21,888 nt of DNA from Oscillospiraceae bacterium (GCA_020025675.1 JAHHRS010000037.1:1-21888); one strand, 5' to 3'. Numbered from the stretch's first letter, positions 6,422-14,685 are shown. The notes: generated from the letters alone by a model not told the origin. A program made the numbers and translations.

Positions 6422-9031
6422 TCAACTTCTCGCTTTCTGCTGAAGCTTATACAGCAAATTCATAGCCTCAATAGGTGTAAGTGTGTTTAAATCCGTATCG
6501 GTAAGTATCTGCCGTACCTCGTCAAATCCTATATCGGAAAGGCTTATCTGTTCCTCTTCCTCCTCATCTGAGGAGCGGATAACGGGAGCTGCAATACCGT
6601 TTTCCTCCAGCTCATTTAAGTATCTCTTAGCCATTTTAATGACAGCGTTGGGAAGGCCCGCCAGTTTTGCAACCTCTATACCATAACTGTCATCGGCTGA
6701 GCCTTTGACGATTTTCCGCAGAAACACCAGATTTCCGCCCTGCTTTTTGGCGGTTATATTGTAATTGCGAACTCCGCTTATCTCTCCCTCAAGGGCAGAT
6801 AATTCGTGGTAGTGGGTGGCAAACATAGTTTTTGCACCCAGTTTCTTTTTATCGGCACAGTATTCCAGTACAGCTCTCGCAATAGCCATACCGTCATAGG
6901 TTGATGTGCCTCTGCCTATCTCGTCCAGGATAAGAAGGGAGCTTCCAGTCGCATTTTTGAGTATATTTGCCATCTCATTCATTTCCACCATAAATGTTGA
7001 CTGACCTGATGCAAGGTCATCGGATGCGCCTATTCTGGTAAACACTCTGTCAACTATGCCTATGGTAGCGCTTTTTGCAGGGACAAAGGAACCTATCTGA
7101 GCCATAAGCACAATAAGAGCAGTCTGGCGCATATAAGTGGATTTACCCGCCATATTGGGGCCTGTAATTATAGCAACCCTGTCCTCTTTGTCGTTTAAAT
7201 AGGTATCGTTTGGAACAAAGAGCACATCTTTAAGGGTCTGCTCCACAACAGGGTGGCGGCCCTCAACAATGTTGAGTTCCTTTGAAACGTCAACTTCCGG
7301 CATGGTGTAGCCGTTTCTGACAGCGGTCTCAGCCAGAGAGCACAGACAGTCAAGCTTTGCAACAGCCTCTGCTGTTTTCTGAATTCTGTCCACCTGAGAG
7401 GCCACTTTGTCCCGTATCTGGCAGAAATAGTTATATTCAAGCTGGTTTATTCTGTCACGGGCTGTTAAGAGAGTGTTTTCCAGCTCTTTAAGCTCCTGAG
7501 TGAAATAGCGCTCATTTGAAACAAGGGTCTGCTTTCTTATATAATCCTCAGGTACATTTTCCAGTCCTGCTGAGCGTGGAATATCTATATAATATCCGAA
7601 CACCTTGTTATAGCCTATTTTCAGTTTTTTAATACCGGTCCGTTCCCGCTCTCTCTGTTCCATATCCCGAACCATTTTTGAGCCGTTGTCTCTAACGTCT
7701 CTCAAATGGTCAAGTTCCTCGGAAAAGCCCGCTCTGATTATTCCCCCCTCACGGACGGAGAATGGAGGATTATCGTCAATAGTTCTGTCTATCTCCCGGT
7801 AAATATCCTCCAAAGCATCCATCTCTCTTATGGTGCTTAAAGCGGTGCAGTTAAAGGGGGCTAAAAGTTCCTTTATACCGGGCAGAACCTCTGCACAGTT
7901 TGCAAGAGAACGCAAATCCTTTCCTCCTGCATTACCGTAAACTGCTCTGCTCACAAGGCGCTGCATATCGCTTATATCTCTGAGCCTAAGCATAATTTCG
8001 CCCCGCTGGACGTTATTTTTATAAAGCTCATCTACTGCCGAAAGGCGGCGCTTTATTGCTACTGCTGAGAGAAGGGGACGCTCAAGCCATGAGCGGAGAA
8101 GTCTGCCGCCCATGGGAGTTTTTGTTTTATCCAATACCCACAGAAGAGAGCCCCTCTTTTCACCGCTTCTTAAAGATTCGGTAAGCTCAAGATTTTTTCT
8201 GGTGGTCCAGTCCAGCTCCATATATCTGCCGCCGTAAAATACGTCCAGCTTATTTATGTAGCCCAAATCAAATTTCTGAGTAATTGCTATATAGTCCAGA
8301 AGTGCGCCTGCGGCACAGACAGCGGCGCTGCTGTCTCCAAGGCCGCTCTCGTCAACATCTTTAAAGCCAAACTGAGAGCAAATCCTTGCGGCAGCCGTGA
8401 GGAAGTCAAAGCTCTCCTCCTTTCTCTCCAGCATAGCGTTCAGCTTTTTTGTGAGAAAGTCTTTTATTATCTGCTCATTTTCAGCACCGCTGGAAAGCAA
8501 AGCCTCACGTGGAGAAAATCTGCCCAACTCATTAAGAATATGGTTAACAGCGTCATCTTCATATGCGGCACAGCAGAATTCGCCGGTTGAAATGTCACAG
8601 AATGCAGCTCCGCCCTTGCCGTTATTGTAATACACAGCGCAGATATAGTTACTGCGCTCATCCTGAAGCATTGAGCTTTCGGTAACCGTACCGGGGCTTA
8701 TTATTCTTATCACATCCCGCTTTACAAGCCCCTTTGCCAGTGCCGGATCCTCGGTCTGCTCGCATATTGCCACCTTATACCCCTTGGCTATAAGCCTTGC
8801 GATATATGCCTCGGCACTGTGATATGGTATTCCGCACATTGGTGTGCGCTCTTCCGGGTCTTTTACCCCTCTGTCTCTGGTGGTGAGTGCAAGATCCAGT
8901 TCCCTGGAAGCAACCTTTGCATCATCATCGAACATCTCATAAAAGTCGCCCAAGCGGAAAAAGAGCAGACAGTCCTGATGCTGTTGTTTTATTTCGTAGT
9001 ACTGCCTTTTCATAGGCGTCAATTCAGCCAT
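6422..9031 (-). CDS. mutS: DNA mismatch repair protein MutS
   Basis: Recognises mismatches and small loops and recruits MutL. The 869-aa length is standard. The N-terminus (MAELTPMKRQYYEIKQ, then GDFYEMF) contains the Phe-x-Glu mismatch-reading motif. The ATPase domain has Walker A GPNMAGKST, Walker B LLILDEIGRGTSTYDG and the ATHYHEL switch. After an acidic linker (SSDEEEEE) the sequence QISLSD near residue 828 sits where Bacillus MutS has its beta-clamp-binding QLSFF motif, so a clamp contact is likely. The start overlaps the end of miaB by eight bases, with GGAGA eight bases upstream inside miaB. The partner mutL is on the opposite strand, 1.5 kb away. Confidence 0.98.
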   Translation of the reverse strand: MAELTPMKRQYYEIKQQHQDCLLFFRLGDFYEMFDDDAKVASRELDLALTTRDRGVKDPEERTPMCGIPYHSAEAYIARLIAKGYKVAICEQTEDPALAKGLVKRDVIRIISPGTVTESSMLQDERSNYICAVYYNNGKGGAAFCDISTGEFCCAAYEDDAVNHILNELGRFSPREALLSSGAENEQIIKDFLTKKLNAMLERKEESFDFLTAAARICSQFGFKDVDESGLGDSSAAVCAAGALLDYIAITQKFDLGYINKLDVFYGGRYMELDWTTRKNLELTESLRSGEKRGSLLWVLDKTKTPMGGRLLRSWLERPLLSAVAIKRRLSAVDELYKNNVQRGEIMLRLRDISDMQRLVSRAVYGNAGGKDLRSLANCAEVLPGIKELLAPFNCTALSTIREMDALEDIYREIDRTIDDNPPFSVREGGIIRAGFSEELDHLRDVRDNGSKMVRDMEQRERERTGIKKLKIGYNKVFGYYIDIPRSAGLENVPEDYIRKQTLVSNERYFTQELKELENTLLTARDRINQLEYNYFCQIRDKVASQVDRIQKTAEAVAKLDCLCSLAETAVRNGYTMPEVDVSKELNIVEGRHPVVEQTLKDVLFVPNDTYLNDKEDRVAIITGPNMAGKSTYMRQTALIVLMAQIGSFVPAKSATIGIVDRVFTRIGASDDLASGQSTFMVEMNEMANILKNATGSSLLILDEIGRGTSTYDGMAIARAVLEYCADKKKLGAKTMFATHYHELSALEGEISGVRNYNITAKKQGGNLVFLRKIVKGSADDSYGIEVAKLAGLPNAVIKMAKRYLNELEENGIAAPVIRSSDEEEEEQISLSDIGFDEVRQILTDTDLNTLTPIEAMNLLYKLQQKARS

Positions 9032-10442
9032 TTTCTATCTCTCCATACAGTGCCCAAGTATTGCTTGCGGTAATTTTTACATTTATAAACTGTCCTATCA
9101 ATGAAGGATCACCGTTAAGATGGACAAGTCTGCCGCCGTTAGTCCGTGAGGTAAGGTTATATTCGTCTTTTCCTGTCTCACCGTCCACAAGGACTCTGTA
9201 AGTTTTGCCCTCATATTCCTTGTGCTTCTCCGCAGAAATACGGTTTGCAACTTCGTTAAGGCGGTCAAAGTGCTTCTGTTTATCCTCTCTTGTGTAGGGA
9301 TCGGGCATTTCAGCGGCAGGAGTTCCCTGACGCTTTGAATATATAAAGGTAAACATTGCGTCATAACGCACCTTTTCGCAAAGCTTTATGGTATCTTCAA
9401 ACTCCTCGTCAGTCTCGCCGGGGAAGCCCACAATAATATCGGTAGTTATAACAAGATCCGGCATATAGCTTCTTGCAAGCTCTACCTGAGAAATATATTT
9501 TGCGCTGTCATAGCGGCGGTTCATAACTTTAAGAATGTGGTCATTACCGGACTGGACAGGCAGGTGAATCTGGTGAGCGCACTTTTCACACTCCGCCATA
9601 GTTTTAAAGAGCTTTTCGGTTGCATCCTTGGGGTGGCTTGTCATAAATCTTATGAGAAAATCGCCGGGAATGTCGTTTATCATACGGATAAGGTCTGCAA
9701 AGTCTACTCCGCAGTTTAAGTCCCTGCCGTAAGAGTTCACGTTCTGACCCAAAAGGGTGATGTCTTTATATCCGGCGTTAACCAGTTCTCTTGCCTCTGC
9801 CACTACGTCCTCAGGCCGTCTTGATCTCTCTCTGCCTCTGGTGTAGGGAACAATGCAGTAGGAGCAGAAGTTATTGCAGCCGTTCATAATGGAAAGCCAT
9901 GCCTTAACCTTGCCGTCACGCTTTCTGGGAATACCCTCTGCTATTACCCCGTCGCTCTCGCAGCGTGAAAACACTCTCTTATGGCTTTCAATATGCCGTA
10001 AAAGCAATTCGGGAAAACGCCAAAGCTCGTGAGGTCCGAAAACAATGTCCACCACCGGATAGGATTTTTTAACCTTATCGGCCATATGCTGCTGCTGTAC
10101 CATGCAGCCGCAGACGGAGATTATCTGTCCGGGCTTATTTTTCTTTGTGTGGTTAAGTGAGCCCACATTTCCCAGCACTCTCATTTCCGCATGTTCACGG
10201 ACAGCGCAGGTATTTACAATAATTATATCTGCCTGAAATTCATCGTCGGTAAAATCACAGCCCATAAGGGAGAGATAGCCCCTTAATTTTTCGCTGTCCG
10301 CCTCGTTCTGCTGGCAGCCGTAAGTATCCACCAGTGCAAGAGGCTTTTTTCCGTCGGCACAGAGAATTTCCTTTATTCTGGCGCATATTTCTTCCTGCTC
10401 TTGTATTTTTTCGCAGCTTATTTCTTTTCTTATATAACTCAT
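9024..10442 (-). CDS. miaB: tRNA-2-methylthio-N6-dimethylallyladenosine synthase MiaB
   Basis: A radical-SAM methylthiotransferase that turns i6A37 into ms2i6A37 in tRNAs reading UNN codons, acting directly after MiaA. In the 472-aa form the N-terminal cluster cysteines are C43, C79 and C113 (TYGCQQN, NTCAVRE, CGCMVQ). The radical-SAM CxxxCxxC is C189, C193, C196 (GCNNFCSYCIVPYTRGRERSR). A TRAM RNA-binding domain closes the protein. An ATG at 10475 is in frame but has no ribosome binding site and lies at the expected transcription start. The ATG at 10442 follows AAGGA by seven bases and is chosen. First gene of a four-gene operon. Confidence 0.97.
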   Translation of the reverse strand: MSYIRKEISCEKIQEQEEICARIKEILCADGKKPLALVDTYGCQQNEADSEKLRGYLSLMGCDFTDDEFQADIIIVNTCAVREHAEMRVLGNVGSLNHTKKNKPGQIISVCGCMVQQQHMADKVKKSYPVVDIVFGPHELWRFPELLLRHIESHKRVFSRCESDGVIAEGIPRKRDGKVKAWLSIMNGCNNFCSYCIVPYTRGRERSRRPEDVVAEARELVNAGYKDITLLGQNVNSYGRDLNCGVDFADLIRMINDIPGDFLIRFMTSHPKDATEKLFKTMAECEKCAHQIHLPVQSGNDHILKVMNRRYDSAKYISQVELARSYMPDLVITTDIIVGFPGETDEEFEDTIKLCEKVRYDAMFTFIYSKRQGTPAAEMPDPYTREDKQKHFDRLNEVANRISAEKHKEYEGKTYRVLVDGETGKDEYNLTSRTNGGRLVHLNGDPSLIGQFINVKITASNTWALYGEIENG

Positions 10443-10478
10443 GTTGTATTCCTTAACCTTTATAAAGATATTCATTTA

Positions 10479-10508
10479 ATATTAACATAAAATCAGTGGA
10501 AGTTTCAA
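10479..10508 (-). promoter_or_regulatory. Sigma-A promoter for the miaB-mutS operon
   Basis: On the minus strand, TTGAAA (10508-10503) and TAATAT (10484-10479) are spaced by 18 bases. Transcription would begin near 10472, which places the ATG at 10475 upstream of the message and supports the later miaB start at 10442. The -35 falls within the promoter of mutL on the other strand. Confidence 0.55.
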
Positions 10509-10519
10509 CTAAAATCCTG

Positions 10520-10549
10520 TATAATAAAAACGCTTTTTAAAATCGGAGG
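10520..10549 (+). promoter_or_regulatory. -10 element and ribosome binding site of mutL
   Basis: TATAAT at 10520-10525 matches the -10 consensus perfectly, but I see no good -35 at the right distance. CGGAGG at 10544-10549, six bases before the ATG, is a strong ribosome binding site. The -10 lies 11 bases from the -35 of the divergent miaB promoter, so RNA polymerase binding at one site probably interferes with the other. Confidence 0.5.
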
Positions 10550-10555
10550 TTTATT

Positions 10556-12514
10556 ATGCCTGTTATAAATATATTGCAGCCACATGTGGCTGATATGATA
10601 GCCGCCGGTGAGGTGGTAGAGCGTCCCGCATCGGTCATAAAAGAGCTTATGGAAAACGCTTTTGACGCAGGAGCTAAAAATGTAAAAGTTGAAATTCGGG
10701 GCGGCGGCGCCACCTTTATTCGGGTGACGGATGACGGCTGCGGTATGGCTCCGGAAGACGCAGGCATTGCCTTTCTTCGTCATGCCACATCTAAGCTAAA
10801 GGATGAGAGAGGCCTTGAAGCCATAGAGACTATGGGGTTTAGAGGTGAAGCACTGGCAGCTATTTCTTCCGTGTCACATATTGAGATGTTAACACGTCGC
10901 AGAGGCGATAACAGCGGTACAAAGCTTACCTTAAATGCAGGAGATATTGAGGACATGATCCCCACCGGCTGTCCTGAAGGTACCTGTATAACCGTAAAGG
11001 ACATTTTCTTTAATACTCCGGCCAGACTTAAATTTTTAAAGTCCGACAGGAGCGAGGCCGGTGCATGTTTGACCACCGCACTTCGCTGTGCCCTTGGAAG
11101 GCCTGAAGTCTCCGTCCGCTTTATACGGGACGATAAAGAGGAATTTTTCTCCCCAGGTGACAGCATGCAGAGCTCATGTATTTACTCCCTTTTAGGCCGT
11201 GAACTTGCCACAACGCTCATACAGTGCGGAAGTGAAAACGACGGATTAAAGCTCTCCGGTTTTGTGTCCTCTCCTTCAGCCGGCAGAGGAAACCGCAGTG
11301 CTCAGTATTTTTTCTGTAACGGAAGATGGATAAAATCCCCCATGCTTCAGTCTGCTCTGGAGCAGGCTTATAAAAACAGTCTCCTGACCGGTCGTTTTCC
11401 CGCATGTGTACTGTATTTGGATATAAGCTGCGGCAGTGTAGATGTTAATGTGCATCCGGCAAAAACAGAAGTTAAATTTTCATCGGAAAAGGCCGTTTTT
11501 GACCTTGTTTATCATGCCGTGCGTGATGCATTAGATAATGAAAACGCCGCCGTTAAAGCGGAGCTTACACCTAAAGAAAGAATAAGCCCAAAACCCAGAG
11601 AGGATTTTTACCGGAGCATGAGCGCATCGGACTTTCGTGAAAACGGCTATAAGCCTGCACCCGCTCCTGCACGCTCTCACTCTCCCGCCGGTTTTGCTGT
11701 AAAGCCTGAGTTTTCAACACGTCCCTCCTCAGGCTTTGCCCCTCCCGTGTCATATAACAGCTATTCAGCACCAAAACAAACTTCCTTTAAAAGTTCAGAA
11801 GTTCCCTATAATGCTTATTCAACCCCTGTTTATACCACCAAAGAAGAGCAAAAAACGGAAGCGGAAGAAAAAGTTTCTGATATTTACACAAAACATTTTC
11901 CACAAGTTGTTGAAAACTCTGTTGAAAGTGTTGAAAACTCACAAATTTCAAATTACAAAATTATTGGTGAAGCTCTTAAAACCTACATAATCGTAGAAAA
12001 GGACGAGGAATTGCTTCTTATCGACAAGCACGCCGCCCATGAGAGAATGATTTTTGACCGTCTGAAGGCAAAATCCGGAGAAATTCCCTCTCAAAACCTT
12101 TTAATGCCCATTCCTCTCAAGCTTAATCCGGAGGATTCTGAGCTTATTGAGGAAAACGGTGAGCTTCTTTTGGATTTAGGATTTGAGATAGAGCCTTTCG
12201 GCGAAAACGAGTATATCCTCCGTGCGCTTCCTGCCGATATGGAGGCCGGAGACGCAGAGGCAGCAGTTGAGGAAATATGCGAAAAGCTCCGCAGAGGCAC
12301 AGCTCCTAACGCCCGGAGTGCAAGGGATGAAATTCTCCACACCGTTGCCTGCAAGGCCGCTATAAAGGCCGGCTGGGATACGGATAAAAAGGAATTGGAA
12401 GTTCTTGTAAAAGCCGTTTTGTCAGGTGATATAAAATACTGTCCTCACGGCCGTCCGCTGTCGGTTTCTTTAAGCAAAAATGAGCTGGATAAGCTTTTTA
12501 AGCGTATAGTATAA
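10556..12514 (+). CDS. mutL: DNA mismatch repair protein MutL (endonuclease type)
   Basis: Couples MutS mismatch recognition to strand incision. The N-terminal GHKL ATPase is complete: KELMENAFDAGA with E30 and N34, DDGCGM, and GFRGEALAAISSV. A Pro/Ser-rich linker spans about residues 340-460. The C-terminal domain carries the endonuclease signature DKHAAHE (D490-E496), with Asp at 501 where the motif usually ends in Glu. It also has ACKAA (C599), CPHGRP (C629) and QNLLMP (Q513), the counterpart of the beta-clamp-binding motif. MutL here is therefore the nicking type found in bacteria without MutH. Length 652 aa. miaA follows after eight bases. Confidence 0.97.
   Translation: MPVINILQPHVADMIAAGEVVERPASVIKELMENAFDAGAKNVKVEIRGGGATFIRVTDDGCGMAPEDAGIAFLRHATSKLKDERGLEAIETMGFRGEALAAISSVSHIEMLTRRRGDNSGTKLTLNAGDIEDMIPTGCPEGTCITVKDIFFNTPARLKFLKSDRSEAGACLTTALRCALGRPEVSVRFIRDDKEEFFSPGDSMQSSCIYSLLGRELATTLIQCGSENDGLKLSGFVSSPSAGRGNRSAQYFFCNGRWIKSPMLQSALEQAYKNSLLTGRFPACVLYLDISCGSVDVNVHPAKTEVKFSSEKAVFDLVYHAVRDALDNENAAVKAELTPKERISPKPREDFYRSMSASDFRENGYKPAPAPARSHSPAGFAVKPEFSTRPSSGFAPPVSYNSYSAPKQTSFKSSEVPYNAYSTPVYTTKEEQKTEAEEKVSDIYTKHFPQVVENSVESVENSQISNYKIIGEALKTYIIVEKDEELLLIDKHAAHERMIFDRLKAKSGEIPSQNLLMPIPLKLNPEDSELIEENGELLLDLGFEIEPFGENEYILRALPADMEAGDAEAAVEEICEKLRRGTAPNARSARDEILHTVACKAAIKAGWDTDKKELEVLVKAVLSGDIKYCPHGRPLSVSLSKNELDKLFKRIV
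11896..11940 (+). repeat. Short direct repeat and DnaA-box-like sequence within the mutL linker
   Basis: GTTGAAAACTC occurs at 11909-11919 and again at 11930-11940, 21 bases (seven codons) apart. It encodes VENSVESVENS. TTTTCCACA at 11896-11904 differs from a DnaA box by one base. The stretch is AT-rich and lies in the disordered linker, where coding constraint is low. Confidence 0.35.
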
Positions 12515-12522
12515 GGTGAATT

Positions 12523-13467
12523 ATGGCAGATAGAGTTATAGTCGTAGCAGGGCCTACGGCAAGCGGAAAAACAAGGCTCAGTATTGAGCTTGCTAAAAAA
12601 TTAAACGGTGAAATCGTCTCTGCTGACTCCATGCAGATTTATAAGGGTATGGACATAGGAACTGCCAAGGCAACAAGGGAGGAAAAAGCCCAGATTCCTC
12701 ACCATATGCTGGATGTTGCAGAACCTTGGGAAGAATACTCGGCCGCAAGATATGTGGAAGATGCCTCCCGCTGCTGTGACGATATAATAGCCAGAGGTAA
12801 AATTCCGGTCATAACAGGGGGCACAGGTCTTTATATAGACTCCCTACTCTCAGGCAGAAACTTTGCCATGTGTGAGAAAGGGGATAACAAGCTCCGTGAT
12901 GAGCTTTCAAAAAAATTTGACGCTGTGGGCGGAGAAGAGATGCTCCGTGAGCTTCGGGAAGTAGACCCCGAAAGGGCGGAAAAGCTAAATTCCGGTGACA
13001 AGCGGAGAATTGTCAGAGCACTGGAAATTTTTAAGCTCACAGGAATAACCATAACTGAGCATGACAGACGCACAAAATCTCTTCCAAAGGCTTATGATGC
13101 CTGCTATTTTGTGCTTAACTTCAAAGACAGAGCCGACCTGTATAAAAGAATTGAGCAGCGAGTAGACCTAATGGTAAAGCAAGGGCTTTTTGAAGAAGTT
13201 GAAGGTCTGTTAGCCTCAGGTCTTCCTGAGCACTGCACAGCTATGCAGGCAATAGGCTATAAAGAGATAGTCTCCGCTTTGAAAGGTGAAATTAGTAAAG
13301 AGGAGGCTATTGACCTTATAAAGCAGTCAAGCCGCCGCTATGCAAAGCGTCAGCTCACATGGTTTCGGAAAAATCAGGATGCATGCTGGTTGGAATTTGA
13401 CTCCCAGCCTGATTATAATAAAGCTCTTTCCACGGCTCTTGATTATATTGGCTCTAAATGGAAATAA
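12523..13467 (+). CDS. miaA: tRNA dimethylallyltransferase MiaA
   Basis: Transfers a dimethylallyl group to N6 of A37 in tRNAs that read codons beginning with U, giving i6A, the substrate of MiaB. The P-loop GPTASGKT is at residues 10-17. The family block IVSADSMQIYKGMDIGTAK follows (D35 is the usual catalytic Asp), with TGGTGLYIDSLL around residue 100 and the C-terminal QAIGYKE and RRYAKRQLTWFRK elements. Length 314 aa is normal. It starts eight bases after the mutL stop, with AAGGTGAA overlapping the stop codon as ribosome binding site, so it is in the mutL operon. Confidence 0.97.
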   Translation: MADRVIVVAGPTASGKTRLSIELAKKLNGEIVSADSMQIYKGMDIGTAKATREEKAQIPHHMLDVAEPWEEYSAARYVEDASRCCDDIIARGKIPVITGGTGLYIDSLLSGRNFAMCEKGDNKLRDELSKKFDAVGGEEMLRELREVDPERAEKLNSGDKRRIVRALEIFKLTGITITEHDRRTKSLPKAYDACYFVLNFKDRADLYKRIEQRVDLMVKQGLFEEVEGLLASGLPEHCTAMQAIGYKEIVSALKGEISKEEAIDLIKQSSRRYAKRQLTWFRKNQDACWLEFDSQPDYNKALSTALDYIGSKWK

Positions 13468-13501
13468 TAATTAAACATATCCCTGTCATCATTCCCCGCT
13501 T

Positions 13502-13571
13502 TTGACAAAATTTTGCCCGCCTTTCGGTATATCATAAAGTACCACGCATAATGCGTGAGATATACTATAAT
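13502..13571 (+). promoter_or_regulatory. Promoter region of hfq with a 15-bp palindrome
   Basis: A consensus -10 TATAAT at 13566-13571 has no -35 of its own. The place where it should be (13543-13548) is covered by a perfect palindrome CACGCAT-A-ATGCGTG (13543-13557). A consensus TTGACA sits further up at 13502-13507, but its best -10 (TATATC, 13528-13533) is 20 bases away. The design of a good -10 with a palindrome in place of the -35 resembles an activator-dependent or repressor-bound promoter. hfq can also be reached from mutL-miaA, as I see no terminator after miaA. Confidence 0.4.
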
Positions 13572-13573
13572 GA

Positions 13574-13594
13574 CGGAGGGAAAAGGACCCTCTG
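13574..13594 (+). promoter_or_regulatory. Small hairpin just upstream of the hfq ribosome binding site
   Basis: CGGAGGG (13574-13580) pairs with CCCTCTG (13588-13594), seven pairs including one G-U, around a seven-base purine loop that contains AAAAGGA. The true ribosome binding site AAAAGGAG follows at 13597-13604, so the loop mimics it. This could affect hfq translation. Only a message started upstream would contain the whole stem, since the TATAAT promoter would start inside it. Confidence 0.3.
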
Positions 13595-13613
13595 CGAAAA
13601 GGAGTTGGCAGAT

Positions 13614-13841
13614 ATGCAGAAAACGCAAAATCTCCAGGATTCATTCCTAAACCAGGCCAGGCTTGAACGCCTCAACGTCACCATGTTTCTTATGAATGGC
13701 TTTCAGCTTCACGGTGTTGTCAAAGGCTTTGACGGCTTTACCGTGATTTTGGATTCCGATGGGAAACAGCAGCTTATATATAAGCACGCTATTTCCACTA
13801 TAGTACCCCCCAGACCCTTAGCCATTGATGGGAATACATAA
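13614..13841 (+). CDS. hfq: RNA chaperone Hfq
   Basis: A hexameric Sm-like RNA-binding protein of 75 aa. The conserved core is plain: LQDSFLNQARLERLNVTMFL, then NGFQLHGVVKGFDGFTVIL (Sm1), then GKQQLIYKHAIST (Sm2, YKHA). The reading frame is open from an ATG at 13551, which would add 21 residues. But that stretch has no Hfq homology and covers the TATAAT and hairpin, while AAAAGGAG at 13597-13604 sits nine bases before the ATG at 13614. There is no extended disordered C-terminal tail of the enterobacterial kind. It follows miaA, a gene order shared with many bacteria. Its stop codon lies inside the next gene. Confidence 0.96.
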   Translation: MQKTQNLQDSFLNQARLERLNVTMFLMNGFQLHGVVKGFDGFTVILDSDGKQQLIYKHAISTIVPPRPLAIDGNT

Positions 13842-14685
13842 GCGCAAAAAAACGCCGCCTATGCTGGCGGCGGCTGTGACGCTTGTCTTTTTGACTCTCT
13901 GTGCCTATGGCGGAGTTAACATTTGGAATCACTTTAACCGGGATTATGAGACTGTAAGAGTCTCTTCCGCAAGTCTTAAAGACAGTGTCCGACTACGGGG
14001 GATAGCCGTGAGAAGGGAGCAGGTAATCTGCTCCCCCATGGACGACAGTGAGTTCCCCTCCGACGGAGACAGGCTCTCCGCCAAGGCTGCGGAGGCGTTT
14101 TCCGGCGATTATGAGGGGTCTGCCCTGTTTTTTAAAAATATTGACGGATTTGAATATTTAAGTCCTGAGGACTTTTATTATATGGAGCCGGGAGAGCTTG
14201 AAGATATTTTGAATGAAAAACCGGAGAGAGAAAAAGGCGACGGCAAACTGATTTCCGGTTTTGACTGGTATTTTGCAGCTCTGTCTGATGACAGTTACAA
14301 AATACCTCCGCCGGGAGAATGTACCCTTCGCTTTGAGGAGACAGGCGGGAAACTGCCCGCAAGGCTTTTAAAAATTAGTCAGCCGGAGAAAGGAAAGCTT
14401 CTTCTTCTCTTTCGCTTAAATCAGGGTGGAGAGGAATATATGAAGCTGAGAAAAACTGAGGCAGAGCTTGTTTTTTCCGAATACTCGGGTCTAAATCTGC
14501 CTATTAATGCCGTTCACACAGATGGGGACGGAAATGAATATGTTTACACCCTCACCGCCGGAAAACCTGAGCGCCGTGCGGTAGAGATTATATATAAATA
14601 CGGAGAGAACTGCATTGCCGCCATAAATCCTGAGGCGGAAGCTCTCAGGGAGGGAAACCTCCTTATAATTTCCGCAAAGAAATAG
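13828..14685 (+). CDS. Single-pass HlyD-like membrane-anchored protein
   Basis: 285 aa with a basic start (HKRKK), one membrane segment at about residues 11-33 and a large outside part. Residues 40-82, with VSSASLKDSVRLRGIAVRREQ and a DGDRL element, resemble the first beta-barrel/lipoyl-like half of the HlyD-type proteins that clostridia often carry beside yggS and sepF. A C-terminal segment (LNLPINAVHTDGDGNEYVYTL) matches the way such adaptors end. The long coiled-coil hairpin of true adaptors is missing, and there is no ABC or RND partner in the window, so I would not assign efflux. The start overlaps hfq by 14 bases with no ribosome binding site; the ATG at 13828 is preferred to a TTG at 13825. 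Confidence 0.7.
   Translation: MGIHKRKKTPPMLAAAVTLVFLTLCAYGGVNIWNHFNRDYETVRVSSASLKDSVRLRGIAVRREQVICSPMDDSEFPSDGDRLSAKAAEAFSGDYEGSALFFKNIDGFEYLSPEDFYYMEPGELEDILNEKPEREKGDGKLISGFDWYFAALSDDSYKIPPPGECTLRFEETGGKLPARLLKISQPEKGKLLLLFRLNQGGEEYMKLRKTEAELVFSEYSGLNLPINAVHTDGDGNEYVYTLTAGKPERRAVEIIYKYGENCIAAINPEAEALREGNLLIISAKK

Noticed and set aside
13551..13613. 21-residue N-terminal extension of Hfq
   Set aside because: It has no Hfq homology and includes promoter-like DNA; the strong ribosome binding site points to the ATG at 13614.
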